DNA from: JAGWRI01 sp035700805
GTDB lineage: Bacteria; Gemmatimonadota; Gemmatimonadetes; Gemmatimonadales; Gemmatimonadaceae
Reading direction: 5' to 3'
DNA: 64,000 nt
Assembly: GCA_035700805.1 (NCBI GenBank)
Contig: DASSOG010000003.1
Coordinates: forward strand, 52,502 to 116,501
The translations under genes and the position numbers were made by a program. The notes beneath the pieces were generated by a model. It had not been told where the DNA came from. It ran no database searches and was given only the letters and a program-made list of their open reading frames with translations. Below, piece by piece: positions 41,577-51,400 of the stretch (the first letter of the stretch is position 1; each line of letters starts with the position of its first letter).

Positions 41577-43550
41577 ATGAAGCAATCAGCGTTGGTCAGG
41601 CGGTGGGCCGCGGTCGCGGGCGTGGTGGGGCTGGCGTTCGCCACCGGATCCTGCACGCGCAAGACCGCCTCTTCGGGCGGGCTGGTGGCGGGCGATGCGG
41701 CCTCCCGGGTGTACGTGCCGCCGGGGTCGTATGACGAGTTCTACGCGTTCCTGTCCGGCGGGTTCAGCGGCCAGGTCAACGTCTATGGCCTCCCGTCGGG
41801 CCGCCTGCTCAAGGAGATCCCCGTCTTCTCCCAGTTCGCGCAGGATGGCTACGGCTACGACGAAGACAGCCGGGACATGCTGACCACCACCGCCGGCTTC
41901 ATTCCGTGGGACGATGCCCATCATCCGGAAATTTCGATGACGGACGGCGTGCCCGACGGCCGCTGGCTGTTCATCAACGCGAATAACACCCCTCGGTTGG
42001 CGCGCATTGACCTCACGCGCTTTGAGACGGACGAGATCCTGGAAATTCCCAATGCGGCCGGCGGCCACGCGTCGCCTTTCGTGACGCCCGACACCAGGTA
42101 TATCGTCAGCGCGACCAGGTTCAGCATCCCCATTCCGCAGGCCGACGTGCCCATCGCGGAATATGCCAGGCATTTCAAGGGCACCATCTCGTTTGTCCGG
42201 GCGGACCAGCCGGGCAAGATGGACATCGCCTTCCAGATCCTGATGCCCGGCTTTGACTACGACATTGCCCATGCCGGCAAGGGCCCCTCGGACGGGTGGT
42301 TCTTCTTCACCACCTACAACACCGAGCGCGCCCACGAGAAGCTGGAACTCAACGCCTCGCAGAACGACAAGGACTACGTGGCGGCCATCAACTACCGGCG
42401 CGCCGAGCAGTGCGTGGCCGAGGGCAAGGCGCGCGACGTCGCCGCGCGGTACCTCCACCACTTCGTGGACCCCGCCACGCACCAGACGCGCACCGAGACC
42501 AGGTCGAGCGTCAAGCTGCTGGAGGCCGCCAAGTGCGAGGGCGTGGCGTACTTCCTGCCCACCCCCAAGTCCCCCCATGGCGCGGATGTCGATCCCTCCG
42601 GCGAGTACATCGTGGCCAGCGGCAAGCTGGCCGCCGTGATCCCGGTCCACTCCTTCACGAAGATGCAGGCCGCCATCGCCGCCAGGAAGTTCGACAAGAT
42701 GGAAGAGGGCATCCCGGTGCTCAACTACGAGGCGGTGCTCGCCGGCGAAGTCAAGAACCCGGGCCTCGGCCCCCTGCACACCGAGTTCGATGGCAAGGGC
42801 AACGCTTATACGACGATGTTCATCTCCTCCGAGATCGTGAAGTGGAAGCTCGGCACCTGGCAGGTGGAAGACCGCATCCCGGTGTATTACTCGCCGGGCC
42901 ACCTGATGATTCCGGGGGGTGATTCGAAAAAGCCATGGGGCAAGTACCTCGTCTCGCTCAACAAGATCACCAAGGACCGCTACCTCCCCACGGGGCCGGA
43001 GATGTCGCAGTCGGCCCAGCTCATCGACATCAGCGGACCGAAAATGCAGATGCTGCTCGACTTCCCGACCATCGGCGAGCCGCACTACGCCCAGGCCATT
43101 CCCGCCAGCCTGATCCGTGATCGGGTGGTGAAGTACGCCAAGCTGGCGGACAACCACGACCCCTGGGTCACGCGGTCCGAGGCGGACGGCGGCATCCAGC
43201 GCACCGGCAAGCGCGTGGACGTGAAGATGATCGCCATTCGCAGCCACTTTGCGCCCGACAACCTGGAAGGCATCCAGGTGGGCGACACGGTGTACTTCCA
43301 CGTGACCAACATTGAACAGGATTGGGACATCGTCCACGGCTTCGCGATGTTCAAGAACCCGAACGCCGAGTTGATCCTGAGTCCGGGGGAAACCCGTACC
43401 CTGCGCTGGATCGCGCCGGCGCCCGGCATCTACCCCTTCTACTGCACGGACTTCTGCTCGGCGCTCCACCAGGAGATGCAGGGCTACGTGCGGGTGTCGC
43501 CGGCCGGGTCGTCGGTACCGCTCAGCGCCAACGTGGCAAGGCGCAAGTGA
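41577..43550 (+). CDS. nosZ: Nitrous oxide reductase, clade II (Sec-dependent)
   Basis: 657 residues. The signal 'ALVRRWAAVAGVVGLAFATGSC' lacks a twin-arginine NosZ Tat motif, which marks the Sec-type clade II enzyme. The seven CuZ histidines are visible in order: DDAHHPE (two), GGHASPF, SPHGADVD, LGPLHTEFD, SPGHLMI and GEPHYAQA. The CuA domain at the C-terminus has His in DIVHGF and the C-x3-C-x3-H-x2-M set in CTDFCSALHQEM. It reduces N2O to N2 in the periplasm. Followed by its assembly genes. No NosR is present, as is usual for clade II. Confidence 0.97.
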   Translation: MKQSALVRRWAAVAGVVGLAFATGSCTRKTASSGGLVAGDAASRVYVPPGSYDEFYAFLSGGFSGQVNVYGLPSGRLLKEIPVFSQFAQDGYGYDEDSRDMLTTTAGFIPWDDAHHPEISMTDGVPDGRWLFINANNTPRLARIDLTRFETDEILEIPNAAGGHASPFVTPDTRYIVSATRFSIPIPQADVPIAEYARHFKGTISFVRADQPGKMDIAFQILMPGFDYDIAHAGKGPSDGWFFFTTYNTERAHEKLELNASQNDKDYVAAINYRRAEQCVAEGKARDVAARYLHHFVDPATHQTRTETRSSVKLLEAAKCEGVAYFLPTPKSPHGADVDPSGEYIVASGKLAAVIPVHSFTKMQAAIAARKFDKMEEGIPVLNYEAVLAGEVKNPGLGPLHTEFDGKGNAYTTMFISSEIVKWKLGTWQVEDRIPVYYSPGHLMIPGGDSKKPWGKYLVSLNKITKDRYLPTGPEMSQSAQLIDISGPKMQMLLDFPTIGEPHYAQAIPASLIRDRVVKYAKLADNHDPWVTRSEADGGIQRTGKRVDVKMIAIRSHFAPDNLEGIQVGDTVYFHVTNIEQDWDIVHGFAMFKNPNAELILSPGETRTLRWIAPAPGIYPFYCTDFCSALHQEMQGYVRVSPAGSSVPLSANVARRK

Positions 43551-43552
43551 GC

Positions 43553-44155
43553 ATGAAGCTGTCAATGCCCAGCCGGGCCCTGGTGGCCATTGCCGCGGCG
43601 TTGCTGCTGCTGCTGTTCGTGACGCCGCTGTGGCGCATCAGCCTGCAGGCCCCGCAGTACCCCGAGGGGCTCGGGCTGAAGATCGAACTCACCACCGTGA
43701 CCGGGGTGGAGGAGAACGACCTGCAGAACATCAATTCCCTCAACCATTACATCGGGATGAAGGCCATTGATCCGGCGACCATCGGCGTACTGCGCGTGAT
43801 GCCCTGGGCCGTGGCCGGGTTGGCGCTGTTCGGGTTCGTCGTTGCCGCGGTCGGGCGGCGCGCGCTGCTCTACGCCTGGATGACGTCGTTCGTGGTGTTC
43901 GGCGTCGCCGGCATGGTGATGTTCTGGTGGTGGCAATACGACTACGGCCATCACCTCGATATGGAGCATGCCATCATCAAGATCCCCGGCATGAGTTATC
44001 AGCCACCGCTGATCGGCGTGAAGCAGCTCCTCAACTTCCGGGCGACGTCCATGCCCGATGTGGGCGGGTGGCTGGTGGCGGTGGCGTTCGTGCTCGGGGC
44101 GGTGGCCGTCTTCCGCACGGTGCGTTGTCATGCGCGCGCTTCGGCGCTTGGATGA
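43553..44155 (+). CDS. Clade II nos-cluster membrane protein (possible NosB)
   Basis: 200 residues from the ATG at 43553; a GTG at 43547 overlapping the nosZ stop is equally plausible. Four hydrophobic segments: about 8-26, 77-97, 102-125 and 168-188. The first loop ('PQYPEGLGLKIELTTVTGVEENDLQNINSLNHYIGM') and the 'WWWQYDYGHHLD' motif with paired histidines face the periplasm. 'MSYQPPLIGVKQLLNFRATSMPD' follows. Clade II clusters commonly carry a polytopic protein (NosB) directly after nosZ, and this is its position. Role unproven: electron transfer or copper-site maturation. Coupled to the next gene by ATGA. Confidence 0.75.
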   Translation: MKLSMPSRALVAIAAALLLLLFVTPLWRISLQAPQYPEGLGLKIELTTVTGVEENDLQNINSLNHYIGMKAIDPATIGVLRVMPWAVAGLALFGFVVAAVGRRALLYAWMTSFVVFGVAGMVMFWWWQYDYGHHLDMEHAIIKIPGMSYQPPLIGVKQLLNFRATSMPDVGGWLVAVAFVLGAVAVFRTVRCHARASALG

Positions 44156-45872
44156 CCGGCATGCCGCGGCGGCGTCGCTCTTCAGGGCGGTGGCGCTGGC
44201 CATCGGCGCTCCTCGCCGTGGGCGTGGTGCTGGCGCTCGCCGCCTGCCGGCGCGGGCCGCGCGCCATTGCCCTGGGCTCCGACACCTGCGCCCGGTGCCT
44301 GATGCAGATCACCGATGCGCGCTACGCCGCCGAATACGTGACCCACACCGGCAAGGTGTACACCTTCGATTCCATCGAGTGCCTGGCGGCCGAGTACCTG
44401 TCCCTCACGCCGTCCGCTCGTGATGGCGTCGAGTCCGTCTGGGTGTCGGACTATTCACATCCAGGAACGCTCATTCCTGTAAGTCGCGCGTGGTTTGCCC
44501 GGGTGCGCGGGCCTGGGAGCCCAATGGGTCGGGGCATGCTCGCCGTTGCCGATTCCGCCGCGCCTGCCGTGCCTCACGCCGCCCGTGAAACGGCGTGGAT
44601 GGACTGGGATGCCCTGCGCGCCCTGGCGGAGCGGGAGCGCTGGACCGAGGTCGAACCCGGCGCGGCGCCTGGCCATTCCCACGCTGCCGGCGCTCCCTCG
44701 CACGCGTCAGGTGGTGCCGGGTCGAGCGATATGCCGTCCATTGCCGCGGCCATTCGCGCCGCCCATCCCGGCGACACCGTCCGGGTGCCCGCGGGCACCT
44801 ATCGTGAACCCACCATCGTGGTGGACAAGCCGATCACCCTGCTGGGCCTGGGCTTGCCCACCCTCGACGGCGAAGGCCAGCGCCAGATCATGACCATCAC
44901 GGCCGACGACGTGACCGTGCGGGGCTTCCGCTTCACCCGTGTGGGCACCAGCTACGTGGAGGACCGGGCCGCCATCAAGGTGGTCGGGGCCCGCCGCTGC
45001 ACCCTCGCGGAGAACGCCGTCGAGGATGCGTTCTTTGGCATCTATCTGGCGGGCGCGGCCGACTGCCTGGTGCGGGGGAACCGGATTGCCGGCCGCGCGG
45101 AGCGGGAAGCCGCGTCGGGCAACGGCATCCATCTCTGGAACGCCAGCCACATCAGGATCGTGGACAACACGATCACCGGACATCGCGACGGCATTTACCT
45201 CGAATTTTCCCATCAGGCCGATGTCCGCGGGAATCGCGCCGAGCACAACCTGCGCTACGGGCTGCACTTCATGTATTCCGACAGCTCGGCCTACCAGGGG
45301 AACGAATTCCGGGCCAATGGGGCCGGCGTGGCCGTGATGTACGCTCGCGATATCACGATGTCGGGCAACCGCTTTGAGGACAACTGGGGCCCGGCCGCGT
45401 ACGGGCTGCTGCTCAAGGAAATCGTGGACAGCCGCGTGGCTGGCAACGTGTTGCGCCGGAATACCACCGGCCTGCTGATTGACGGCGCCAATCGTTTGGT
45501 GGCCGATTCCAACCAGTTCGTGGAGAATGGCTGGGCCCTCAAGCTCGACGGTGGCACGCAGGACGCCCGCTTCTCCGCCAACGAATTCCGGGGCAACACC
45601 TTCGATGCCGCGGCGGCCGGTCGCGTGCTCTCCACCACCGTGGACGGCAATTACTGGGACGCGTATCGCGGCTACGACCTGGATCACGATGGCATCGGGG
45701 ATGTGCCATATCACCCGGTCCGCCTGTTCTCGGTCATCGTGGCCCGCAACGACGTGGCACTCCTCCTGCTCCGCAGCGTGTTCGCCCAAGTCGTGGACGC
45801 CGGTGAGCGCGCCATTCCCGCGCTCACCCCGCCGGCCTTTGCCGACGCCCACCCGCGAATGCGGCCCCGGTC

Positions 45873-45876
<4 letters not shown>
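44152..45876 (+). CDS. nosL-nosD: Single-chain NosL-NosD fusion: copper chaperone lipoprotein joined to beta-helix maturation protein
   Basis: 574 residues in one uninterrupted frame. Part 1 (about 1-170) is NosL: lipoprotein signal 'LLAVGVVLALAAC' with lipid Cys32, Cu(I)-binding C46-A-R-C49-L-M51, 'VYTFDSIECLAAEYL' and 'SRAWFARVR'. A His/Ala/Gly/Ser linker follows (about 171-193, including GHSHAAG). Part 2 (about 195-560) is NosD: 'AAIRAAHPGDTVRVPAGTYR' and then right-handed beta-helix repeats such as 'GNGIHLWNASHIRIVDNTIT' and 'LRYGLHFMYSDSSAYQGN'. Known biology: NosL delivers Cu(I) to the NosDFY complex that matures the NosZ copper sites. Here one polypeptide does both and needs only one signal peptide. 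ATGA overlap with nosF. Confidence 0.93.
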
Positions 45877-46645
<769 letters not shown>

Positions 46646-46649
<4 letters not shown>

Positions 46650-47437
46650 ACGTCGTCACTCCGGTGCTGCGCTACCAGTGGCGAGACCTGGCCCGCAGCC
46701 GGTGGATGTGGGGGTATGCAATCTTCTTTGCCCTGGTCACCGAGGGTCTCGTGCGCTTTGGAGGCAGCACCGAAACCGCGCTCCTCAGCCTGATCAGCAT
46801 CACCCTGTTCGTCGTGCCGCTGGTCTCCCTGGTGCTGGGCACGGTGTACCTGTACGGCGCGCGCGAATTCACCGAGGTGCTGCTCGCCCAGCCGGTGCGT
46901 CGCGGCCAGGTCTTCCTTGGGTTGTACCTGGGGCTCACCCTTCCGCTGGTCCTGGCGTATCTGGTGGGAGTCGGCGTGCCACTCGCGTTCGAGGGCCTGG
47001 ATTTGGCGGCGCAACGAGGGCCGCTCGCGGTCCTGCTCGCAACGGGCGCCGGCATCACCGCGATCTTCACCGCTGGCGCGTTCGTGATCGCCGTGCGTAC
47101 CGACGACCGCCTGCGCGGCCTGGGCGCGGCCGTTGGTCTCTGGCTGATCACCGCCATCGTGTTCGATGGCGCGGTGCTCCTGTTCATCCTGATCTTTGGC
47201 GACTATCCACTGGAGCGGGCCATGCTGGTGGCGACATTCGCCAACCCGCTCGACCTGGCCAGGATCCTGCTGCTCACGCAGTTCGACGCCTCGGCGCTCC
47301 TGGGCTACACCGGCGCCGTGTTTCGACAGTTCTTCACGGGCAGGGCTGGTCTGCTGGTCTCGACGCTGGCGCTGGCTGGCTGGATCGCCGCGCCACTCAC
47401 CCTCGGCTTGCGGTCATTCATCAGGAAAGACTTCTGA
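46646..47437 (+). CDS. nosY: Nos ABC transporter permease NosY
   Basis: 263 residues, six membrane segments. 'LRYQWRDLARSRWMWGYAIFFAL' is the cytoplasmic start typical of NosY. 'SLVLGTVYLYGAREFTEVLLAQPVRRGQVFLGLYLGL' is the coupling-helix region that contacts NosF. It forms the dimeric transmembrane channel or gate of NosDFY. ATGA overlap with nosF. A stem-loop follows before the cupredoxin gene. Confidence 0.92.
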
Positions 47438-47461
47438 TGCGGCGCCGGCCGGGTTCCTCAG

Positions 47462-47480
47462 GTGCCGCCAGGGGCGGCAC
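47462..47480 (+). other. Intercistronic hairpin between nosY and the cupredoxin gene
   Basis: GTGCCGCC-AGG-GGCGGCAC, an 8-bp perfect stem with a three-base loop, followed by a pyrimidine-rich run (tcactttcccttt). It may attenuate transcription or mark a processing point so the cupredoxin is expressed at a different level from NosY. Confidence 0.4.
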
Positions 47481-47508
47481 TCACTTTCCCTTTCGGAGTT
47501 CCTCGACC

Positions 47509-47967
47509 ATGAAGCGAATGCTTTACACCGGCGCCGCTCTCTGCGCGGCCATCGCGCTCCTCGGCTGCGGCAGCGGCGAACAGTCTCCCCCGGCCGAGAC
47601 CGGGCAGGCCACCGAGTCCGCGGCCCCTCCCGCGCCCGCCGGCGCGCTGACCCCCGACCCCGGTGGCGTCGTGGAATCCGTGCCCATGCACACCGACGGT
47701 GACGGCAACTACTTCAAGCCCAAGGATTTCGAGGTGCACCAGGGCGACGTGATCCGGTTCGTCATCGCGTCCGGGGTGCACAACGTGTCCTTTCCCGCCG
47801 ACTCCAACAAGGGAAAGTCCGGGCTGCCGCCCGTGGGTGAAGTGCTGCAGTTGCCCGGGCAGTCGTATGACGTGAAGGTGAACTTCGCGCCGGGGTCCTA
47901 CTTCTATCAGTGTGATGCCCACGCGGCACTCGGGATGACCGGCCGAATCAAGGTGGAACGGCGCTGA
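47509..47967 (+). CDS. Plastocyanin/azurin-like cupredoxin lipoprotein
   Basis: 152 residues. The signal peptide 'MLYTGAALCAAIALLGC' ends in a lipobox. A Pro/Ala-rich linker (about 20-50) precedes one cupredoxin domain. Type 1 copper ligands: His in 'ASGVHNVSF' and, near the C-terminus, C-x2-H-x4-M in 'YQCDAHAALGM'. Such proteins shuttle electrons in the periplasm. Its position at the end of the nos operon makes it a candidate donor to NosZ and perhaps to NirK; this is inference. The operon ends at the terminator 88 bp downstream. Confidence 0.88.
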   Translation: MKRMLYTGAALCAAIALLGCGSGEQSPPAETGQATESAAPPAPAGALTPDPGGVVESVPMHTDGDGNYFKPKDFEVHQGDVIRFVIASGVHNVSFPADSNKGKSGLPPVGEVLQLPGQSYDVKVNFAPGSYFYQCDAHAALGMTGRIKVERR

Positions 47968-48055
47968 GCCCAGCCCTGCCAGAAGGGCGAGGCTGCTCCT
48001 GAAGGGCGGGGTCACCCCGCTTGACTCCTATTGACCCCGTAGTTAGTTACCACCA

Positions 48056-48091
48056 TTGCGAGGCGCAACCGAGCGCCTCGCAATTTTTTTT
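48056..48091 (+). terminator. Intrinsic terminator of the nos operon
   Basis: TTGCGAGGCGC pairs perfectly with GCGCCTCGCAA around a six-base loop, followed by eight T residues. It is the strongest intrinsic terminator in the window. It ends 16 bp before the tetR operator, insulating the two operons. Confidence 0.95.
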
Positions 48092-48095
48092 CACC

Positions 48096-48126
48096 TTGCG
48101 CTTAATGACCGACGCGTCGGTTAGGT
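48096..48126 (+). promoter_or_regulatory. tetR promoter with palindromic TetR-family operator
   Basis: ACCGACGCGTCGGT (48108-48121) is a perfect 14-bp palindrome of the ACCGAC-type common upstream of autoregulated TetR efflux genes. It lies between a TTGCGC hexamer (48096) and TTAGGT (48121), 35 bp upstream of the tetR start, so binding would block RNA polymerase. Confidence 0.75.
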
Positions 48127-48155
48127 CAATGGCGTGCAAGGGTTTGGAGGGCTCC

Positions 48156-48827
48156 ATGGGAACAACCGGAACGGCGCGCGAACCCAGGTGGCGACGGCTG
48201 CCGGCACAGCGCCCGCAGCAGATCCTGGATGCCGCATTCGAGGCGTTCACCGAACACGGGCTCGCCTCGGCGCGACTCGACGACATCGCCCGGCGCGCCG
48301 GCGTCTCCAAGGGCACCATCTACCTCTACTTCCCGAGCAAGGAAGACCTCTTCCGCGAGGTGGTGCGTCACACCGTGGGCGACGCCATCGACGACTTCGC
48401 GCGCCGGCTCAAGGGACCCACGGCGTTGGCCGACCTGAACGCCTTCATCGACGCCAAGTGGGCGTTCCACTGCTCCCCAAAGTTTCCGTCGCTGTATCGC
48501 TGGGTGAATGCCGAGCTGCAATCCTACCCGGAGCTCGAGCGCTTCTACGCCGAGGAGATCATCGCCAAGGGACGCCGGCTGTTGCGCGGCATCCTGGAGC
48601 GCGGCATGGCGGCGGGCGAGTTCCGCCGCATGGATCCGGCCATGGCGTCGCGCATGCTGATTGCCATGCTGTCCGCCTACGGCAACTGGCGCCACCGGCC
48701 GGCGCTGTGCGAATCCATTGGCAATCGCTCGGACGCGCAACTGCTCGAGGAAATTCGCGACTTCTACCTCAACGCCATTCGTCCAGCTTCGGTGCCGGCG
48801 CGCGACCACCACTCTCTCGTCTCATGA
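48156..48827 (+). CDS. TetR/AcrR-family transcription repressor
   Basis: 223 residues from the ATG at 48156, which has GGAGG five bases upstream. Earlier in-frame starts lie in the operator or terminator. The DNA-binding domain (about 12-60) reads 'QQILDAAFEAFTEHGLASARLDDIARRAGVSKGTIYLYFPSKEDLFREVV'. A ligand-binding helical domain follows. It probably represses its own operon (tolC, emrA) through the palindrome at 48108 until a toxic ligand binds. ATGA overlap with tolC. Confidence 0.93.
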   Translation: MGTTGTAREPRWRRLPAQRPQQILDAAFEAFTEHGLASARLDDIARRAGVSKGTIYLYFPSKEDLFREVVRHTVGDAIDDFARRLKGPTALADLNAFIDAKWAFHCSPKFPSLYRWVNAELQSYPELERFYAEEIIAKGRRLLRGILERGMAAGEFRRMDPAMASRMLIAMLSAYGNWRHRPALCESIGNRSDAQLLEEIRDFYLNAIRPASVPARDHHSLVS

Positions 48828-50161
48828 ACTTCCGCCACGCCATTGGCGCGGCCCTGGTGCTGCCGGCAATCGCCGCGGCCCAGCAGCCCGCCGCGCGCAA
48901 GCTCTCCCTGGCCGACGCGGTGCATGTGGCCGCCACCAGCAGCGCCGTGGTCGCATCCGCGGTCCTGCGCACCTCCCAGGCCGAGGCGCGCGTCACGCAG
49001 GCGCGTTCCACCCTGCTGCCCAACATTTCGGCATCCGCGCTGGAGTCCGGGCACACGCTCAACTCCGCCACCTTCGGCTTCAACTTTCCGTCGCAGCCCG
49101 GCCAGCCGCCCATCCTGGATCCCCTGGGTCAGGTGATCGGCCCGGTCTCCACGCTGGACGTGCGCGGCCAGCTTACGCAAACACTCTTCGACGCCGGTGC
49201 GTACCAGCGCTACCGGGCGTCGCAAGCCAGCGCGGCGGCCGTGAGCACCGGCCAGGTGATCGCGGCGGAGCAGGCCGCGGTGCAGGCCGCGGTGGCCTAC
49301 ACGCAGGCACTCCGCGCGGATGCGCAACTGTCGGCTCGGCTGGCCGATTCGGCGCTGGCCGCCGACTTGCTGGGCATTGCGCAGGCGCGGGTGCAGGCCG
49401 GCACGGGCGTGGCGCTCGATGTCACGCGCGCCGAGGCGCAACTGGCAGGGGTGCATGCACAGCTCATCTCCGCGCGCAACGTGCAGGCGCGGTCGCAACT
49501 GGCGCTGGCGCGCGCCCTCAGTCTCCCGCTGGATACGCGGTTCGAACTCACCGACTCGCTGGGGGTCGGCCCGCTGCCGGACACCACTGACCTGTCGGCG
49601 GCCGTGGACGCCGCCGTCCGCTCGCGTCCCGACGTGCTGGAGCTGGACGGGCAGATGCGGGCGGCCCGCATGCAGGTCAATGCCACCCGCAACGAATGGC
49701 TGCCGTCGCTGCGCCTGTTCGGCGACGACGGCGCCATTGGCTTGCGGTTGAACCAGATGCTGGTGACCTACACCTGGGGGCTGGAACTCTCGGTGCCGCT
49801 GTTTGACGGCTCAAAGCGCACCGGCCGGGTGAGCGAGCAGGACGCGGCGCTGCGGGAGCTCCAGGTGCGCGAGCGCGACCTGCGCCAGCAGGTGGCGGCC
49901 GACGTGCGCGGCGCGTTACTCGACCTGTCCTCGGCGCGGCAGGCGGTGGGCGCGGTGCGCGAGCATGTGCGACTGGCGGAGCAGGAGGTCTCGCAGGCAC
50001 GCGACCGCTTCACCGCCGGCGTGGCGGGCAACGCCGACGTCATCACGGCGTCGCTGTCGCTCAACCAGGCGCGCACGCAGCTCATTGACGCCGAGACGGC
50101 ATTTCAGTCCGCGCGCATCTCCCTGGCGCGCGCCGAGGGGCACGCGGTCGCACTCCACTGA
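48824..50161 (+). CDS. TolC-family outer-membrane efflux protein
   Basis: 445 residues with a Sec signal peptide ('HAIGAALVLPAIAAAQQP'). The two homologous outer-membrane efflux halves are present, with long helices rich in Ala, Gln, Arg ('AEARVTQARSTLLPNISASA', 'GTGVALDVTRAEAQLAGVHAQL', second half 'RAARMQVNATRNEWLPSLRL'). 'VPLFDG' marks a barrel strand. It would form the trimeric channel for an EmrA-type pump. Translationally coupled to tetR. Confidence 0.9.
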   Translation: MNFRHAIGAALVLPAIAAAQQPAARKLSLADAVHVAATSSAVVASAVLRTSQAEARVTQARSTLLPNISASALESGHTLNSATFGFNFPSQPGQPPILDPLGQVIGPVSTLDVRGQLTQTLFDAGAYQRYRASQASAAAVSTGQVIAAEQAAVQAAVAYTQALRADAQLSARLADSALAADLLGIAQARVQAGTGVALDVTRAEAQLAGVHAQLISARNVQARSQLALARALSLPLDTRFELTDSLGVGPLPDTTDLSAAVDAAVRSRPDVLELDGQMRAARMQVNATRNEWLPSLRLFGDDGAIGLRLNQMLVTYTWGLELSVPLFDGSKRTGRVSEQDAALRELQVRERDLRQQVAADVRGALLDLSSARQAVGAVREHVRLAEQEVSQARDRFTAGVAGNADVITASLSLNQARTQLIDAETAFQSARISLARAEGHAVALH

Positions 50162-50218
50162 GTCCCGTTCGCGGGCTGTTCCTGTTTCATTTCACGATTT
50201 CCTCATCACGCACCAACC

Positions 50219-51316
50219 ATGGCAACCCCGATCAACCAGAGCGAGCCCACCTCCACGGCGGTCACTCCCAGCGGCAATGGCAGTCGCCGCTGGGTGCGCC
50301 CCATCATCGTCGTCATCCTCCTCGTGGCGCTCGGCTGGGGAGTGAAAGCCTACTTGTATGCGCGTGCCCATGTGTCCACGGATGACGCCCAGGTGGAAGG
50401 CAACATGACGCCCGTGCTGGCCAAGGTGGGCGGCTACGTACAGCGCCTGACGGTGGACGACAACCAGCACGTGGCCGGCGACTCCCTGCTGGTCCAGATC
50501 GACACCTCGGAGTACGCGCTCCGGCTGCTGCAGGCCCAGGCCGAACTGGCGGCGGCGCGTGCCGCGGTCACGGGGCCCAAGGGGGAGGGGCAGGCGCAGG
50601 CGGCCGTGCAGGGCGCCATCAGCCATGAGGCTTCGCTGGATGCGCAGATCGGCGCGGCCCAGGCCGAGGTGACCAAGACTGCCGCGGACCTGGCGCGGGC
50701 CCGGGAGCTGGTGGCCAAGCAGATCGTGTCGAAGCAGCAGCTCGACGCCGCGCAGGCGGCGGCGGACGCGGCGGCGGCCAGCCTGCAGGCGCTGCGGAAG
50801 CAGCAGGTGGCCGCGGGCTCGGGTGTGGTGGCGGCCAGGGCGGGGGTGCGGCTGGCCGAGGCTCGGCTGGCCGCGGCGCAGGCCGCCGTGGTGAACGCCA
50901 GGCTGCAGCTCTCGTACACGCATGTGCGGGCGCCCATGGCGGGGCAGGTGTCGCGGAAGCAGGTGGAGGTTGGCCAGCTCGTGCAGCCGGGCCAGCCGCT
51001 GATGACCATCGTATCTGATACGGGTGTGTGGATTGTCGCCAACTATAAGGAAACACAACTGACCGACATCCACGTGGGCGAGGCCGTGGAGCTGGAAGTG
51101 GATGCCTACCCCGGGTGTGAAGCCGAGGGCTCCGTGGAGAGCATTGCGGCGGCCACCGGCGCCATGTTCTCGCTGTTGCCGCCCGATAACGCCACCGGCA
51201 ACTTCACCAAGGTGGTGCAGCGGGTGCCGGTGCGGATCGCCGTCAAGCAGGGGTGCGGGCCCAACCGGCCGCTCCGTCCCGGCATGTCGGTGGTGACGCA
51301 CGTGAATTCGCGGTAG
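50219..51316 (+). CDS. EmrA/HlyD-type membrane fusion protein
   Basis: 365 residues with one membrane anchor (about 27-48), then the EmrA signature 'HVSTDDAQVEGNMTPVLAKVGGYVQRLTVDDNQHVAGDSLL' (lipoyl domain). A long coiled-coil hairpin (about 95-235, Ala/Gln rich) and beta-barrel 'TGVWIVANYKETQLTDIHVG' follow. It would bridge an inner-membrane pump to TolC. No EmrB-type MFS pump follows; the operon ends at a terminator that begins inside the stop codon. The pump must be elsewhere. Confidence 0.9.
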   Translation: MATPINQSEPTSTAVTPSGNGSRRWVRPIIVVILLVALGWGVKAYLYARAHVSTDDAQVEGNMTPVLAKVGGYVQRLTVDDNQHVAGDSLLVQIDTSEYALRLLQAQAELAAARAAVTGPKGEGQAQAAVQGAISHEASLDAQIGAAQAEVTKTAADLARARELVAKQIVSKQQLDAAQAAADAAAASLQALRKQQVAAGSGVVAARAGVRLAEARLAAAQAAVVNARLQLSYTHVRAPMAGQVSRKQVEVGQLVQPGQPLMTIVSDTGVWIVANYKETQLTDIHVGEAVELEVDAYPGCEAEGSVESIAAATGAMFSLLPPDNATGNFTKVVQRVPVRIAVKQGCGPNRPLRPGMSVVTHVNSR

Positions 51317-51340
51317 GGCGGCTGGCCGCCCTGTTTATTT
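51315..51340 (+). terminator. Intrinsic terminator of tetR-tolC-emrA
   Basis: AGGGCGG-CTGG-CCGCCCT followed by gtttattt. The stem starts within the emrA stop codon, confirming that the operon ends without a pump gene. Confidence 0.8.
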
Positions 51341-51353
51341 CAGGCAAGCAGCG

Positions 51354-51381
51354 GGGCGGCGGCGCGCACGTGCGGCCGCCC
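51354..51381 (-). terminator. Hairpin downstream of the minus-strand propeller/barrel gene
   Basis: GGGCGGC (51354-51360) pairs with GCCGCCC (51375-51381), 20 bp past the 3' end of the minus-strand gene. There is no clear T-tract on that strand. Confidence 0.4.
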
Positions 51382-51400
51382 TTCGGTCACCGGCGCGTGG

